From Sesamum alatum (Eukaryota; Streptophyta; Magnoliopsida; Lamiales; Pedaliaceae): DNA of 64,000 nt. The first letter of the stretch is position 1. Each line of letters opens with the position of its first letter. Below the pieces are notes generated by a model, which was not told where the DNA came from, made no database searches, and saw only the letters and a list, made by a program, of their open reading frames with translations. The stretch spans positions 37,689,141 through 37,753,140 of the forward strand of contig JACGWO010000006.1 of assembly GCA_034509735.1 (NCBI GenBank). Reading direction: 5' to 3'. Position numbers and translations under genes: made by a program. Below, piece by piece: positions 34,746-49,394 of this stretch.

Positions 34746-35695
34746 ACGTATACAATGTGTAGGTACACAAAAATATACACGTGCATAATAAGACTTCTAA
34801 ATAATATTATACACCGTGGCACGCAGTATCTGCGCGCATATTTTTTAATAATATTTTTATTTTATTAAAGCACATAATTTATTCTTGTATATTAAAACTT
34901 TTTATTGTCTTACAATCTCACATATAAAAACTATCCAATAACTTTTTCTAATTCGTTAATTATCAATAAATATTTTACTCAAATTAAATTAAAAGTTGAA
35001 AATTTTCTCAATATATGTTATTTTTATTTCAATCAACAATAAGCTTAAAAAAACTAGAGTAATTTAATTTTTTTTTGAGTACATTAATTGCATGGAATTA
35101 ACTTTTTTTTTTAAAAAAAACTTGATTGAGTAGTTAATTCAATATGAATGGGAAAATTGAAGGGCATTTTTGATATTATAATAATTTGGTGTAGTGGTAT
35201 CAAAACTACCACTTTGAGTCTATAAACCCTCTTCCCTTTATAATAGTATAGATTACGATAAATGAATATACATATACATATTTAATACCAAATAAAATAA
35301 GCCTTACCAATTTTGAATTTATTATAACTAACCGATTGAGCTTCTGACAAATTAAATGTTATTATAAATTACGCACATGCATGAGAAATGTTATCATATT
35401 TTTGTGAGAAGTCGTCATATATTTAATTAATAAAGAAATTGATAATTTTCAGATATCATCAAATTATTAGAAAAAATAAATTAATTAGGAAGTTCATGTG
35501 CAGAATAAAGTGACTCTTTTTTAGTTGAAAGTAGATAAAGTGACTGATTGTGTAAAATAATGTGATTGAATGGGAATAAAAACAAATCAAAGGATTTCCA
35601 GATCTTCAGCTCAAATGCTTTTCAATATCTTAATAATAATCATCATTTTCTTGGGGTCAAATCAATAAACTTTATCATATTAATTAAACATTGAT
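34746..35695. other. AT-rich spacer, no gene seen
   Basis: No coding frame, RNA gene or defined repeat was recognised. Confidence 0.45.
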
Positions 35696-35715
35696 AATTA
35701 CGGCACGTATTTGTC

Positions 35716-35964
35716 GAGAAAGCCTAACTTAATTGACGAAACTGAGGCTTTATGATCTTAGAGGTCATGAGTTCAAACCCGTGTGTTTATATTATTTCTA
35801 CCGTATAGTAGGTATGATTTGCTGCTGCAATAGCTAGGTGTTAGTTTATATGATATTATTGATTTGATTGTTTGTAATTGTCTCTATTTGATATTGATAG
35901 CCGACATGAATGAACGTTATCACTTTACTTTCGATTAATAAAATTCATCGTTTTCAATTCAAAA
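35716..35964 (+). mobile_element. tRNA-derived SINE with a 20-bp target duplication
   Basis: The copy lies between direct repeats at 35696-35715 and 35965-35984 (AATTACGGCACGTATTTGTC and AATTACGATACGTATTTGTC, 18 of 20 identical). The head has a box A-like AGCCTAACTTAATTGAC and a box B-like GAGTTCAAACCC, and the tail ends TTCAATTCAAA. Body and tail match the minus-strand copy at 9432-9697. The long target duplication is what LINE-driven insertion produces. Confidence 0.85.
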
Positions 35965-35984
35965 AATTACGATACGTATTTGTC

Positions 35985-38447
35985 CGTCAACTATTTTATT
36001 TCGATACGACCCTTCATCTTTTACAACAATTTTTTTTTTCAAAAAAAAGTTATGGATATGTATCATCAAATCTTTCATATATATGTATGATTGTAGCAAA
36101 TTTAACATTTTAATCATGTGCATTGAATGTAAATGCTTAATCATTAATCCTTCAAATTCTATTTATCACATGGTAGATCACATATATTTTCATTTACTAC
36201 TAAAAGTAAGAAAAATAAAAGAAATTAATGGCACGACGTTAATATTATCACGTTAACTATTAAAAAAAAAAGAAGAAGAAGAAGAAAGTACTACAAATCA
36301 AACATGGAGCTGGAATGGCATAATCTCGACCCCTTTAAACGTCGTTATATTTGATATTTACAACGAAATAATTGTTTTTTGTTTTATATTTATTTATTAA
36401 AATAGCGGTGGTCTTATTTAACGTTGATAATTAATATATTTTCTTCCATGACAAAAATTATCAGTACAGGTAATTTATTTTATTTTTATTCTTTATAAAT
36501 GAAGAATATTTTAGTGATTTTATGTTCTAAAATGGTGATTTTTTGTATTTCTTACACATTTTTGGGTAGATTTTGACTATTTTACACAGAGTAAAAAGGG
36601 AGAATATATTCTGACCAATACGAAGAAGTCTTTTGGGGGCAACTTATTGCTTAGCCTACACTGCACTACACCGAATCGCAGTGGGTCCCGACAGTCCTAT
36701 TTGGAATTTGAAATCTCTCCCTCTCACCAAAAGAGACGTTACAAGCTCTTTTAACCTTTTCTACGTTGACATTTATTGTTTCTTGTCCAAAAAGACGTTC
36801 AAAAAACTAAAAAAAGAAAAAAAAAGTTTTCTGCATATGAATAAATAATATTTTGTCTTTCTTTTCTTTAAAATTACTCCAAAATCCAATTTCTGCAGTT
36901 TCCTCATTTATTGCTTCAAACTGTTCTACCACTCAAAAGACACCTCTTGCTCATTCAGTGTTCTCAGACAAACATCTACCATTTAATCTTAATCTATCCA
37001 ACTTCAATCTTTTTGTTGCTCCGAGGGCTGCAAGTTTCTTGATAAACATTGCTTTTGGCACATAAAGTTTGCAGCTTGGCAATAAGGGGAGGATCAGCCG
37101 GTCTTCATTTCAAGTGCGCTGTGTGAGTTTTCTTGATTTAAGGTTGTTTTTGCTACTGTTGTGTTAAGATTACGAAAAGGGTCTTTGTCTTTTTGAGTTT
37201 TTATGTTCTCTGGAATTATTATTTTTTGTGCAAGTTTCGTGGTGTTTCTTGTTGTAGGGAGTTTTCTCAAATGGGTCACTGTTACTGATCATACGTGTGG
37301 TTTTGTTGTTTTTAACTGAAGTGCAGTGTAAATTGGTTTAGGCGTCGAATGATGATGAGAGAAATTAAGGGTTCTTGAGATATTGCATGCTAATGGAACA
37401 TGTGCTGGTTCTTTCAGTTCAAGATGCTGTCAAATTCAATGTAAATTCCACTCATGAAGGATTGTCCGTATTTTCTTTTCTGTTTTTCCAAGAACCTGAG
37501 TTGGATATGGGGGTTGTAACTGAGTTTGCACTCACTTATAGGTATGTTTTTGATCCGGTAGGTGTTAGTTTACGTCCGCGTTACGTGCTGAATGTTTGTG
37601 ATTCTGTTCTCTAGTGCAGTTCCTGCTGAAAAGATTAGGAATGGTGAATGCTATCTTATACTAACTTTCAATTACATAGTATACTTTTTTCTTGGCACAG
37701 AATCTTTTCCAGAATGCTGATGTTGAAGAAAATGGTGTTCGGGTAAAGGTTGATATAGTAGGAGGGTGTGTTGAGAGTATAGGTTTTGGCAGAACGTTCC
37801 GTGTGTTTGTGAAATAACGTAGTTCAATCTTTGTCGAAAGCTAGAAACTTTTGAGTTGATGAGGACAGTAATTGGATGCAAATGAAACAATTTCTGAGGT
37901 ATGCATGTAGTTTTGGTTCGATGTGGTGCGATATTATGAGGAATATGAGATGTCTAATAAGAGTCGAATGATACATGAATTGAGTTGAGGTTCATCGATC
38001 CCCATCAATCGCTTATGATTGTTTCTGATTAGAGAATAGCCATAGAACCTCTGAAGTAAGTATAAATCTCCAGCTGTTTTGATTTAATTGATTGATGGTA
38101 GGGCCATTGATTGAGTGAAGATCATGCTATTATTTGGCATCCAATTCTGATTCGTCACCAATCATCATTTGCTCACCATCTTTAATGTGTAGAATTTGCA
38201 ATAGAAACATTGAAATTATCATACTCCTCTAGCTAACACAATCTGTTTAGTCTGATATTTGATCCGAAAAACAGGAGTGAAGCTCTAAAATAGGTCAGCA
38301 TCTTCTATTTCTCAAGGCTTTCTTGTGACATCAAATCACCTTTAATATTTGGTTGCAGATGGACAGTACATGGCCAAATCTAATTTGTCCATGCCGTCAC
38401 TTCTTAGTTTGTGAAAGTTGAAGTTGGTGTAATATCAACCTGGAAAT
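35985..38447. other. Spacer and probable 5' leader of the TRM gene
   Basis: Bases 35985-36600 are AT-rich with no gene. From about 36850 the base composition changes and short non-conserved frames appear, which fits a spliced 5' UTR of the plus-strand gene at 38448. No conserved coding sequence was found. Confidence 0.4.
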
Positions 38448-41400
38448 ATGGGGATCGAGAATCACAGCTCCAAGGGTGGAAATTATGTTGGTGGCTTTCT
38501 CCAGCTGTTTGATTGGAATGCAAAATCTCGAAAGAAGTTGTTCTCAAGCAAGTCGGATTTACCTGGTACGATGTGTTGCTAAAATTGACAACATTACATA
38601 TGTCCCTCCTGGCAGCCCCGGAACTGCAGACTTATAATAGCATTGTTCATACTTCATTTGCTATAGCTGAAATAAGATTGTTTCTTCTCATTAATGTAGA
38701 GAAATCCAAACAGCAGAAAAGGTTTGATGGAAATTTGCCAATGACCCGGCTTCAAATGGTAAGAGTATTGCTGGAATTATTGAACATCTTCCGTTTCTGA
38801 TTTGTTAATTAAAGCATTTCTTTTTCTATGGCTAGCTGGATGAGGATGAAATTGCAGGCGGATCAAGCATCAAAGGAATTAGTGATTATAGTCGTGCTTC
38901 ATCAGTAACCGATGAGGACTTCCACGGTACCAGGGCCCCTGGAGTTGTTGCAAGGCTTATGGGGTTGGATTCCTTGCCAAGATCCAATAGCCCTGAGTCG
39001 TACTCCACCCCACTTTTCGACAGTCAATCTCTTCCAGGTTCATTTTACCAATGTGAAAATCTTGAGTATCGTCAAGATCCTCAAATCATGCGTGCCAGCA
39101 GTTCGCACAAGGCACCTTACCAAAACGATATGGAGGCAAAATATCAAATACATAGGCCAATTGAGAAGTTTCAAACTGAAATCTTGCCTCCTAAATCAGC
39201 TAAATCAATTCCAATTACTCATCACAAACTTCTATCTCCGATAAAAAGGACTACTTTTATCCCACCTGAGGATGCTGCTCACATAATGGAAGCAGCTGCC
39301 AGAATTATCGAGCCGGGGCCTCAGGCCTGTACAAGAGCGAAGCTGCCTATGGCACGATCCTCTGCAGCTCCTTTAAAAGTAAGGGATCTGACAAAGAAAA
39401 CCCGTGAAGTTCAAAAACCATCAAAGCTTTCTGAAGGTTGTCAGAGGTCAGCTGAATCTAGTGCTGTCAAGAACCTTAAGGGACACTCTATGAATAAAAG
39501 CTGGAATGGTTCTGTGGATGCAAAGTCGATAAGGATTCTTCCGGATTCAGAAGAATCTTCCATTGGTGCAAAAAGTAAAGGTAAATCAATTTCACTTGCA
39601 CTTCAGGCAAAGGCCAATGTTCAGAAAAGAGAAGGCCTGAGCTTGAATAGCAGCAGAACCTTGGTTGTCCAGAACGAAATGAGTGAGGTCAGTCCAAACC
39701 AGCTATCAGCACAGAAGGGTGGACTTAAGAAACCTTCAAGAGAAACCGGTTCAAATGTGCTTCGTCACAACAATCAGAAGCAAAATTCCACCGTTGATGG
39801 TGGAAAATTGCCTATGAAGTCGGACTTACAAGAATGGAAAGCAGTGACTGGAGATATTTCTTCTGCAACTGCAAGGCAACGGAATTCTAGTAAACCTGTA
39901 GGCACCTCTAAAGTCAGTTCCCGAAAGTTGGGGTCAGAGGTTAAGGATGATAAGAGACAAGTATTATCTTCTAGCTCAGAAAGAGTTCGTAAGAAACGAA
40001 CTATCGATGGGAATTACCACTCAGAAAAAAATCAGGCTGCTCACAACATGCGGAAGGATAAAAATGGGAAAATTGTTCAGTCTACTGCTGTCATGGATAT
40101 GCAAAGTAGAAGGGATCATGATAGTGGAAGGATGGGAACAGATGTCATTTCCTTTACGTTCACTGCTCCATTGACACGATCAGGACCTGGATCAGGGAGG
40201 TCTACTGTGGCTGGGGACACTTGTAAGATATTTCCAGTAGATTCTCGAAATAAAAGGATACTGCTGAACTCAGATGGTTCAGGTGCTCAAAAGTTCTCTT
40301 TCCCAGGACATAGTGTCAAAGTCAGCGACACGTTAAGCACCGTTTTAGAGCAAAAACTAAAAGAATTAACTCATAAAGTAGAGTTAGCCCAACAGAAATC
40401 AGAGACAGCTTTACATGTCACGATACCTGGTCTGAATGCCTTAACGAGCTCAACCATGCTGGAAGAAAGCAAATGCAACGATGGAAATCACACAGATAGT
40501 CTGGATGGCCAACCAGGCTCAAGTTTATACTCCTTAAGAGATCCCAAGGGATTTATAAATGGTCAAAAGTGCCAGGTATACTTTCATATGATGGTTAATT
40601 TATTAATTTTCATCTTCCTGGATATTAGGAAATCCTTGTGGCAGTGAATAAAGTTAAAATATCAGCCAAACCAATAACTTGAAACGTTTTCTTTAGAATC
40701 AGCATCTAACTCATAGGATATATGAGGGTTTGTCCGACACCTTCCATTATTTTTGTAAAAGCTAATCAAAAGACTTGATGTTGTACTTAGATCCTGGTGG
40801 AAGAAACGAGCATGCATGGAAGATGCTCATCTATAGACAGAACATTGCTTGATTGCCGGCTTCCGAGTCCAGTTTCAGTTCTTGAGCATTCCTCCTTTGC
40901 AGACAGTTGCAATTCTTCGGATGCCACAGACAGTAATAGTACAGGAGGTAAGAGTAAGTTCTTTTTACTATTGTTTATGTGGTACAAGTTCTGGTTATCG
41001 TAATAGACAAACCGAAGGTTGAACTAACCATCACCCATTACAGGTGGTAAGCATTGTTCATCATTTCAATTTCCAGACATGCTTGGTAGGCATTCAATGA
41101 ATACGTTTCTTCCATTTGAAGGAGATGCTGAGTTATCGGACTCAGCTTCTTCATCTTCTGCTGGAATGATGGTAAAAAGGCGAGAGACCACCTTAACCTT
41201 GCCTTATCGTGGGAAGCTAGGAGGTTGGGAACTCAAGTATGTGAATGAGATGGTGTCTAATATCGAGCTGATGTTCAAGGACTATGCTTTGGGTGGGGCT
41301 TGTGAGATCATAAACCCTCATCTTTTTGATCAGCTGGAAAGTCGGAAAGGACATTTCAATGGTTGTGGGCTCTTTGCAAGAATCAACAGAAGGCTTATGT

Positions 41401-41708
41401 TTGACTGTGTGAACGAATGCTTGGAGATGAGGTGCAGACGATATCTGGCAGGAGGAAGCAGATTATGGGGCAAGGGCCTCGCGATGGTGAAGAGAAAGGA
41501 AAAACTAGCTGAAGATGTGCACAAAGAGATTTCTAGTTGGAGTTGCATGGGAGACTTCATGGTTGATGAACTTGTAGATAATGACATGAGCAGCAGCCAA
41601 CACGGAAGATGGCTCGACTATGAGATTGAAGCATTTCAACTCGGGATACAGATTGAGTCGCGTATTCTTGATTCTTTGATTGATGAAGTGGTTACTGATA
41701 TCTGTTGA
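38448..41708 (+). CDS. TRM (TON1-recruiting motif) / DUF4378 family protein
   Basis: Five exons join in frame: 38448-38565, 38700-38758, 38836-40575, 40791-40947 and 41044-41708, giving 912 residues. The N-terminus has GGFLQLFDWNAKSRKKLFSS, followed by APGVVARLMGLDSLP, both typical of plant TRM proteins. The middle is long, basic and Ser/Lys-rich without predicted fold. A coiled-coil-like stretch (LEQKLKELTHKVELAQQK) precedes the C-terminal DUF4378 domain (GKLGGWELKYVNEMVSNIEL through WLDYEIEAFQLGIQIESRIL). Family members bind microtubules or recruit TON1 and PP2A to cortical arrays and so set division plane and cell shape. The large third exon alone is an open frame from 38959 that would lack the N-terminal motifs. 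All introns are GT-AG. Confidence 0.9.
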
Positions 41709-42289
41709 TGCTTTAACCACTTGAAACTCGGATCATAGTTTGCCTACATTTCTTCAACTCGTATAGAATCTCAGCTTTTGAGACTTTTCTTCTTCTTCCT
41801 ATACAAGTTTGTAGGATTCATGTTCTAAGTTTCGAGATTAGCAATAAAATTCAACTTCTTTCTTACTTGAGTGTTGAGAGTAAAGGCTGATTCTCCAACA
41901 GGGCCAATTTGAAGTACGTTTGGGAAAATAATATTCGAGCATTGCTAGATACAAAATCACGCACTAAATGAACTGGAAAACAATAATGCAGGGTAATAGT
42001 TGTCATAAAATTACAGCAGCAAATTTGTTATTACAATGAATTACAAGCGACTATTTCCCTCATCAAGATTTGTTAAAAGGTCTGATCTAATAGAAATTAT
42101 ATATATCGTATTGGCCGTCGACCATGGTCCAGGGCGCTGACGTAAAGGTAAAAACAAAGTTATCCACAAAAACCCAGGAAGGAATCTACAAAAGCCATCA
42201 ACAGAAAATATGTCCGAAAATTAACCTGTACATTCTCTCCAGTGCTCCGTTTTTCTGAATACCTTGATCGATGTAACCACTCTACCAAC
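41709..42289. other. Convergent 3' ends of the TRM and AMSH genes
   Basis: About 580 bp separate the two stop codons. AATAAA-like signals occur on both strands (for example AGCAATAAAATTC at about 41839). No separate gene is seen. Confidence 0.5.
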
Positions 42290-45200
42290 TCACCGAAGAT
42301 CTACCACATCAAACTTCAAATTGGCATTCATGTAAACATGGGAACAATGCTCATAAATGGGACTGCCGTCCTCAGGCTCTTCGTGAGGATGGAAACCACG
42401 CTGTTGACAGTTTCGAATAACAGAGACACCACCAGGATCGGAAAGGTGAAATATGCCATGGGGACTGCGATACATGTACATATAGAAGCCAGAATTCAGG
42501 CACTAACACAGTCTAGAATTGTGTGGTTGAACAGAGAGCACAAAATAAGTAGCGCTTTGGAGTTAGAAGTAGTTCACCTTGATGTGTCTGTAGGAGCCAT
42601 GACGATTGCAATTGCTTCTGGCAACATCACCTACAAATAACAAAGTATGCCAGCTCAACAAGAAAGCAATATTAAACAAGTAAAATTTGGAAGAGTAATC
42701 CCATAGGAAAAAATCATTTTTCTTAGTTAATTGCACTCTACTGATTTTTCCACAATTAATCCCCTGTCAGATGCTAATTCTTCTCACATATAATCATCTT
42801 CTAAATTGATAATATCTGCAACATATTCTTCTGAGAAGAGGTAGCATTTTCTATCGGCCAATTTTCACTATAGGTTAAGGCATTATTTTGACTCAATATT
42901 GAGAGATTTGGGTAATAAATGTGGTCAAATTTACCTAATAAGAGATGAAATAGGCGGAAGTTCAAATCCAAAGACCTCACATATTGTAGACACATGCTTG
43001 GTTTGATATGCGTATCATCCAATAAGATCCCTCTGAAATTTTCAAAGGTGCAGAGAACGCAAAAATATAAAAATGTCTATCCTTTTATTCCTTGTTTTCC
43101 AGTTCAGATTGAAAAAATTCACTTATTTCCTTTCCCCAGCTCAGTTACGAAATGGAAGGAAAAATTAGGAACATTGGGGAATTGGATAAACAAAGTTAGA
43201 TCAAACACCAAACAAACATTTATGATACCTGATAGGAGTAATGAGTGTGCAGATCAACGGAAGACATGAAACACGTTTGTGTCGGATGTGTCTGCAAATC
43301 AAGAAAACTCGTGAAAAATGAATCATACTCAGAATGCTATTTATACAAGCCATAACAAGCAATAATGGAGCTATTTATACACTTTTACATGATTTGCATA
43401 TTTTCTTTCCTCTTGCAACACAACAGTACAGCAAAACACAGAAAAGACATTGAAGTTACAACCTTCCAGAAAGCCAAGGGCAAAAAGTCCACTGAAACGT
43501 AAAAACATACATGACCAAAGTGCAAGGTAAATTCAAGAAAACACATGGAACACAAACTACCCAAACTACAATATATATAACTGCTAACTTTGAAAGCGGA
43601 AAAACATCCATGATCAATGGGTGTTCCTCATGAGGACAAGGAGAGGTAACATATAAAATTTCTGTTGTATGAAAAAACTCTCAACAAGTCCACAAAAGTC
43701 ATCAATGCCAATGCAACTGGAAGTCAGTATCAGGACAAGTCTCTGCCAAGCCAAAGATCAGAAAGGACCTTAAATATTAAAAGTGATGTATACATACATA
43801 TGTATATGCACACACACATTAATATTATCGCCTCTTAAGTCAAAAGAAGATGGATCTTATACAACAATAACCAAATGATCAATAAGCAGACAAACTATTC
43901 AGGACTAACTCTGAATGGAGAAGATAGAAAGGAGAAACCATGGTTCTCAAGCAGATTAGGTAAACTGCTGTTAAATGATAAAAACAAGAGACAACTGGCA
44001 GTAGCAATCTTGTGTACTATGCTTTTGTTTATGTTGCAAAGCATCAGGATAATATCAATAATAGAATTCCTTCCCAAACCAACAACTAAAAATTGCTACA
44101 ATACTGACAAGAAAGGTCGAGTAATCTAATTATCTGCTAAAGACTGAGTGCAGCCAAACAAGCTGAAACAGAAACCACAGCATGCCATGCAAGGTAGTCT
44201 AACACTTACGTGAATCCACCCAAGAGGAAATAGAGAACGCTTGTCTTGAACCTCAAATATTTCTTCTTCATTCAGTGTTTGACACTAAACATAAACAAAA
44301 AGAAGCTTCAATTAAGATATGAGCTGTCTGTTTGATCAGCAAGATAACTTTTCAACATAACTACATAAGCACATTGGATTATGGAGAAACTTGAAATCAG
44401 TGAATGATTATGAACTGAAACCTCCTATAAGAACATCATGATATTTAAACAACACCACAATATGGAACATCCAGTTTATCCTTGTTTGAAAAACGTGAAA
44501 TTTGTATTGATATCAAATAGTTGTAAAATGAATAAACAAAATTCTTTTTCTCTCCACCAAAAATCAGAACCTTGTTCGAGTCAAAACCTTTAACAATAAA
44601 CAAATTTATATGATAACCATGTATTACAAATTCCTTTCATTTGGAAAAGATATTGATCTATACCCGCTCTATAAGAATCAGTTGTAGTTGAGATACAAGC
44701 TATCAAATGCATGCAGAGAAAAGTTTTGCAAGCAATAACAATGAGATAAGCAGAGGACTTGAAAAAGGGGGACACCCCGTGGACAAGCTAAGGAAAGAAT
44801 TTGAGAGTTAAAAGTTGCAAAATACAGATCCAGATACAAAAATGTATGTAATACCGAATCTGAAGTTGACTCCTGCTTTGGGATGATGAGTGTAGTAATA
44901 TGGAATTCCCTATTCCGCTGCAAATAAATGAGATACAAAACATTTTTTAGAAGGAAATGCTGGAGTAAGCTGTCATATTTTCCCATTAAGAAAAGCAGTT
45001 TAAACTGAAGGCTTACAAGTGAACCAGCAAGAACACCACAAGTTTCCAAGTTCTTTGCAGTATTTTTTCGTGCAAATCTCAAAAACTCTTCCATTATCTT
45101 CACTGGCTGCAAATTAGCAAACATATGAGCATCATATCCACCCAAATAGTAGCACTAAATGCAAGTTTTTATCCAAAAACAATGAAAATTCATTTACCAT

Positions 45201-48200
45201 AAATATACTAAGAAAATGTTGCAATTATCACTGACATTTACAAGAATCAAGATTAACAGACTCACAATGTGAAGATCTTGGTAAGAATTGGAACTAGGCA
45301 GCCCATCCTGAGAGAGTTTTGGTGGTCCAGGCCTTGGGTCAGCAACTCTTGATGGAGATAGAGGAAGCAGCTCTGGCTGCACTTGTGCCAGGACAGGAGG
45401 TGGGGAAGGTTGTCTGATATTACCCAACTGAAAATCATTTTTCTCCATGTCATTCCCTTGGGTAAGACCAGATTCCTCAGCAAGCCATCTACCATCATCT
45501 AAGGATAGAACAGAGTCCATGGCTGTAATTTCCACCTTTGAATCAGCATCTTTTGTTGCTGCAGGTTCTTGTGGGCCAACCTGATTCAGGCTATAAAAAA
45601 GTAGTGACGGAAGATTGAAATGTTATGAGCAATTAATTTACAGTAAACAAGTTTGTATGGTGACATGAATCTGGACTTCCATATGCGAATAAATATACAA
45701 CAAAAAGGCCAATCTTAGCTACATTATTATTAACTTAAATGACCAGCATCACCACCAGCCCACAAATGAAAGGGGGCAAAAAGAAAAGGAAGCATTTATT
45801 TAGGGTAAGTAGAACCCATACCTGGAAAGTTCACTCGGATCCATGACAATATTGGTTGGATAATTAACCTGGATACACACAAGTATTTAAATAAACAAGA
45901 ATAGGAATCAACACAAGTTGAATGTGATAGGATGAATGAACTCTGTTCACGGGAAGAAGTAAATAAAGAAGATAAGAATCCTCATGTCTCACCTTAACCT
46001 CAGCACTGGGCCCAAGCCATTGACCACGAAGACCATTAGGTCCTAAAAGTGAATGTCTAGACAAGGTTTCCTGCTTCGGAACAGGGAAACTGAGAGATCT
46101 GTAGAGTTTAAAAATAGATCAGGGATTGAAACTTACTGAAACAGAATAAGTGGTATAATTCAATCTTCTGCTTCAAAACTTATTTGTTCAACTGAACTTA
46201 GCATGAGAGCTTAGATCTTGCAGGCAGATAAAATAGTATATAGCAAACTAAAACACAAAACAGCCCCTCAAAGAACTACACAAGCACCAGCAGTTGAAAA
46301 TAGTAGGCTACCACTGAGGAAACTAGGATAAAGCAACAGGAGAAACTACTTTTTCTAAGAGTTATAGACACGTATGTGGTTCCAAGTAAGCAAGATAACA
46401 CTTGTGGAGGTATAACTGTAAAGCACATACCCTGTGTATGTCAGTTAGCAATTCTGTCAAACAGAAAAATAATCCATACCAACCCATACTCTGATGTCAT
46501 GCAATTCTTACGGCCCATGGGAACCAGTCAATCTAACAACATTATGCCTTTAACACTTCCGCGTAATTTTCTGCTTCTATTTCTTTGAAGATATTCTAGA
46601 CAACTTCAAGTTCCATACAATTTGAGGCATCAAAACTGTTAACTGTTTCCTTAAAAGGTATTGAGGAGCAACTACGGCATATATTACATATCATATATGT
46701 GAATCATAATCAACATTGAATCAAGAAAATAAATGAAGCCAGTAGAATTGCTGGCGCGGTACATGAGATAAAGCCTAGAATTCGACATAGGCTGAAGCTT
46801 GTTGATCAAACTTATGTCTACCCTACATATAAGGACCTATAAAGATTTGAGAAGAGCTCTAAACAATGACATACAAGATATATTCTAGCAAAATGACTGA
46901 AAGTGGTCCATTAGTGGCATATACTAACTAGTTATTTGCTAATGTGCAGCACGTAATGAAGGACAAATTTTCAGACATAAACGACAAAATAACTTCAGGG
47001 ACTTTAACAACTAAGGTAGGGTATCTTCATAGTGTACTCACAGCTTCTGGAATTGCGATTCAATGGAATTTGGTGATGAATATCGAGTATACTCATTATG
47101 CTGCTTCAATGAAGATGAAGGTGCTGTAACGGGTTGCAACATCTAAGCAAAAAGAATAAGGTAAGAAGAATGGGGAAAATGAATTAAACATTTAAATAAC
47201 AACTTAGCCAATTCCTGTAAGCCATATGAGAGACCAACCAAATAAACACACACAAATCTGGTACAGAACAGCGTTCTTGTACTTGCGGTACATGGACATA
47301 ATACTTTGTATGGAGTGAGTCACCATGCATAAATTGAAAACTGCTATGGCTTTAGGGAAAATCTTATTATCTAACCAAAAAACGTAATCTTCCTACACCT
47401 TATCTTAGTTCCCCAGAAATTTCCGCTTTCCTTTTTGACCTTCCTAAAATGATGCCACTTTAAGTACTTATTTCCAAACCACTAACATATCCTGTTTTAT
47501 CAAATAATTCATTTGGTCATGTCCTTGCCGTCAGCATAACTCTTTTTTAGATACTGGACATCCCCAATGATACACATAGATATGCTGCATATCTCCATTG
47601 TTGTTAGTTCACAATGATTATCAGAAGAATTGCACCATGGAAACATGGATAAGCAAATAAGCATCTTGGTCCATACCGGCTTGTTACTGTAGCCTAATGA
47701 AGCTTTGTTGTTCAAAGAAGAGGCATATGAAATCTTGTCAGGGCCATCAAAGTGATGCATTTGAGTTCGGGTGTTAACCTTTTCCTGTTCATCTAGCTGA
47801 CGGCGCACTTCTGGCTTTAAATTCTCTAGCTCATCTAGCACAGCAAGCAGTTTCTGCACCATCAAGACACGAACCAAAATTACCCAGTACCTTCATTAAG
47901 TGAACCATACATGAGCAGGTGAAATTAACAGAACACCAGTCTTACCTTTTTATAGAAACTTCTTTCTTTGGAACATAGAACCTGGTAATCTCGATGGAAT
48001 GGTATAGTTTCAGACACCAAACTGTTTTAATTCATTGCATAATCTCTCAGCATTAGTAACTGGCTGTATGTTCAGAAATTAAACGAACAAAGATTTCAGA
48101 TACATCAGCATTTTTAAGCCTACCTTGAATATCTTAGCAGTATTACGTACAAGTCTATTAAATTTTTCTCTTCCCTGTAAATACTTGCCTGCAGAAAGAA

Positions 48201-48811
48201 TGATTTCAAGAATCAGTCATTGAGGAACAAAGTTCAATTTCTTTAGATATTTAAAAGCCCTTCAACTCTAATTTGCAGAATATCACATAAATGTAAACCA
48301 ATGTAATATAAAAGAGAACATCTTTGAAGTAAATAAACGCCAAAGGCTGCTAAAAACCAATTAAATACTAAAGAAACCAGCTCAGTCGAACCAATTGGCA
48401 CCAGAAAATAAAACACAATCAAATTTACCAAAAGAATCTTAGAGAAATAGGTAAGACGTTAGTACACTCATATAAACTAAAACATCACGAAGAAAAAAGT
48501 AATTAATAACACCAGTTAACTCAAGCACATATGGAGACCAAAATTAAACTCAGCAATCAAAAACAACATCACAATCTGCTGAATTAGGCTTATTACACAA
48601 AAATTCTCCACCAGCATTGATTCTAAAAATTCGATTTCCCGCCTTCCAATTAATTAAGACAAATAAATTCTCGGTTGAGGCTGCCGACCTGTTTAAGGAG
48701 ATTGTCAGCGATGCGATAGTAATTGCGGAGAGAGATCCGATTGTCAACATCGATCTTCCGCGTCACGGCACTGAAATTGATCGACGGTGAAGAGTACGCC
48801 GGCCGCCTCAT
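42290..48811 (-). CDS. AMSH3: AMSH-like JAMM deubiquitinase (AMSH1/3 type)
   Basis: Fourteen exons were traced: 48689-48811, 48124-48188, 47946-48021, 47677-47853, 47042-47142, 45993-46098, 45822-45868, 45266-45590, 45017-45106, 44855-44917, 44210-44284, 43229-43291, 42578-42630 and 42290-42464. They total 512 residues, close to Arabidopsis AMSH3. The N-terminus (KIDVDNRISLRNYYRIADNL, ASIYREEKNLIDLYVILLRY) is the MIT-like region that binds ESCRT-III. The MPN+/JAMM domain has Glu361 in LETCGVLAG, His416-Thr-His418 and Asp429 in HTHPTQTCFMSSVD, so all zinc ligands are intact. The C-terminus QQRGFHPHEEPEDGSPIYEH is conserved. The enzyme cleaves K48/K63 ubiquitin chains on endosomal cargo. It could be AMSH1 rather than AMSH3; length and sequence favour AMSH3. 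Confidence 0.95.
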
Positions 48812-49394
48812 ACTTGCGGCGAGAAATCAGTATAGTACCGGCAGGAATCGATTCTCCGGCGAGACGCGGGGCAAGCAAAAGCAAAGGTGTTTCAAAAGGT
48901 AAAACTGGGTCGTTTTGAGGTTTAGGAGTGGTTAAATAGCCTTCGTATATGTCGACATTGTGTCTATTTCCTATTGACCCATATATATACATCAACCAAT
49001 CACCCAAAAATCGAAGCTTAATTCCTAAGTATAAAATAAATTTTGGAGTGTATTTTTTCTATTCATTACCTAATCCGTTTCTGATTTACATTATATTTTT
49101 ATAATTCAAATACTAATTAAATAAATTATTATTTATCAAAAGATAAATTATTTATTACATTTATGAACTTCGAACTCAAATTCCGATCGACCCTCAGTGT
49201 TCTATTTATATTTATATAATTATATTTGAGCACTCGGCCCAATCCCAGAGAGCCTTATTGTTCCTTTGGGCTGTGAATAAGTTGGGCCTTATTTGAATTC
49301 TATTTGGACTATTTTGGATCATAAATTACATAACTTATGCCCTGTAATTTTTTTTTCTTGATTTAATCGATTACAATCATCAATATAAAATATT
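48812..49394 (-). promoter_or_regulatory. Promoter region of the AMSH-like gene with site II motifs
   Basis: Bases 48812-48960 are moderately GC-rich leader. Further upstream, GGCCCAATCC (about 49237) and GTTGGGCCTT (about 49282) are site II-type elements facing the minus-strand gene, fitting broad housekeeping expression. Confidence 0.45.
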
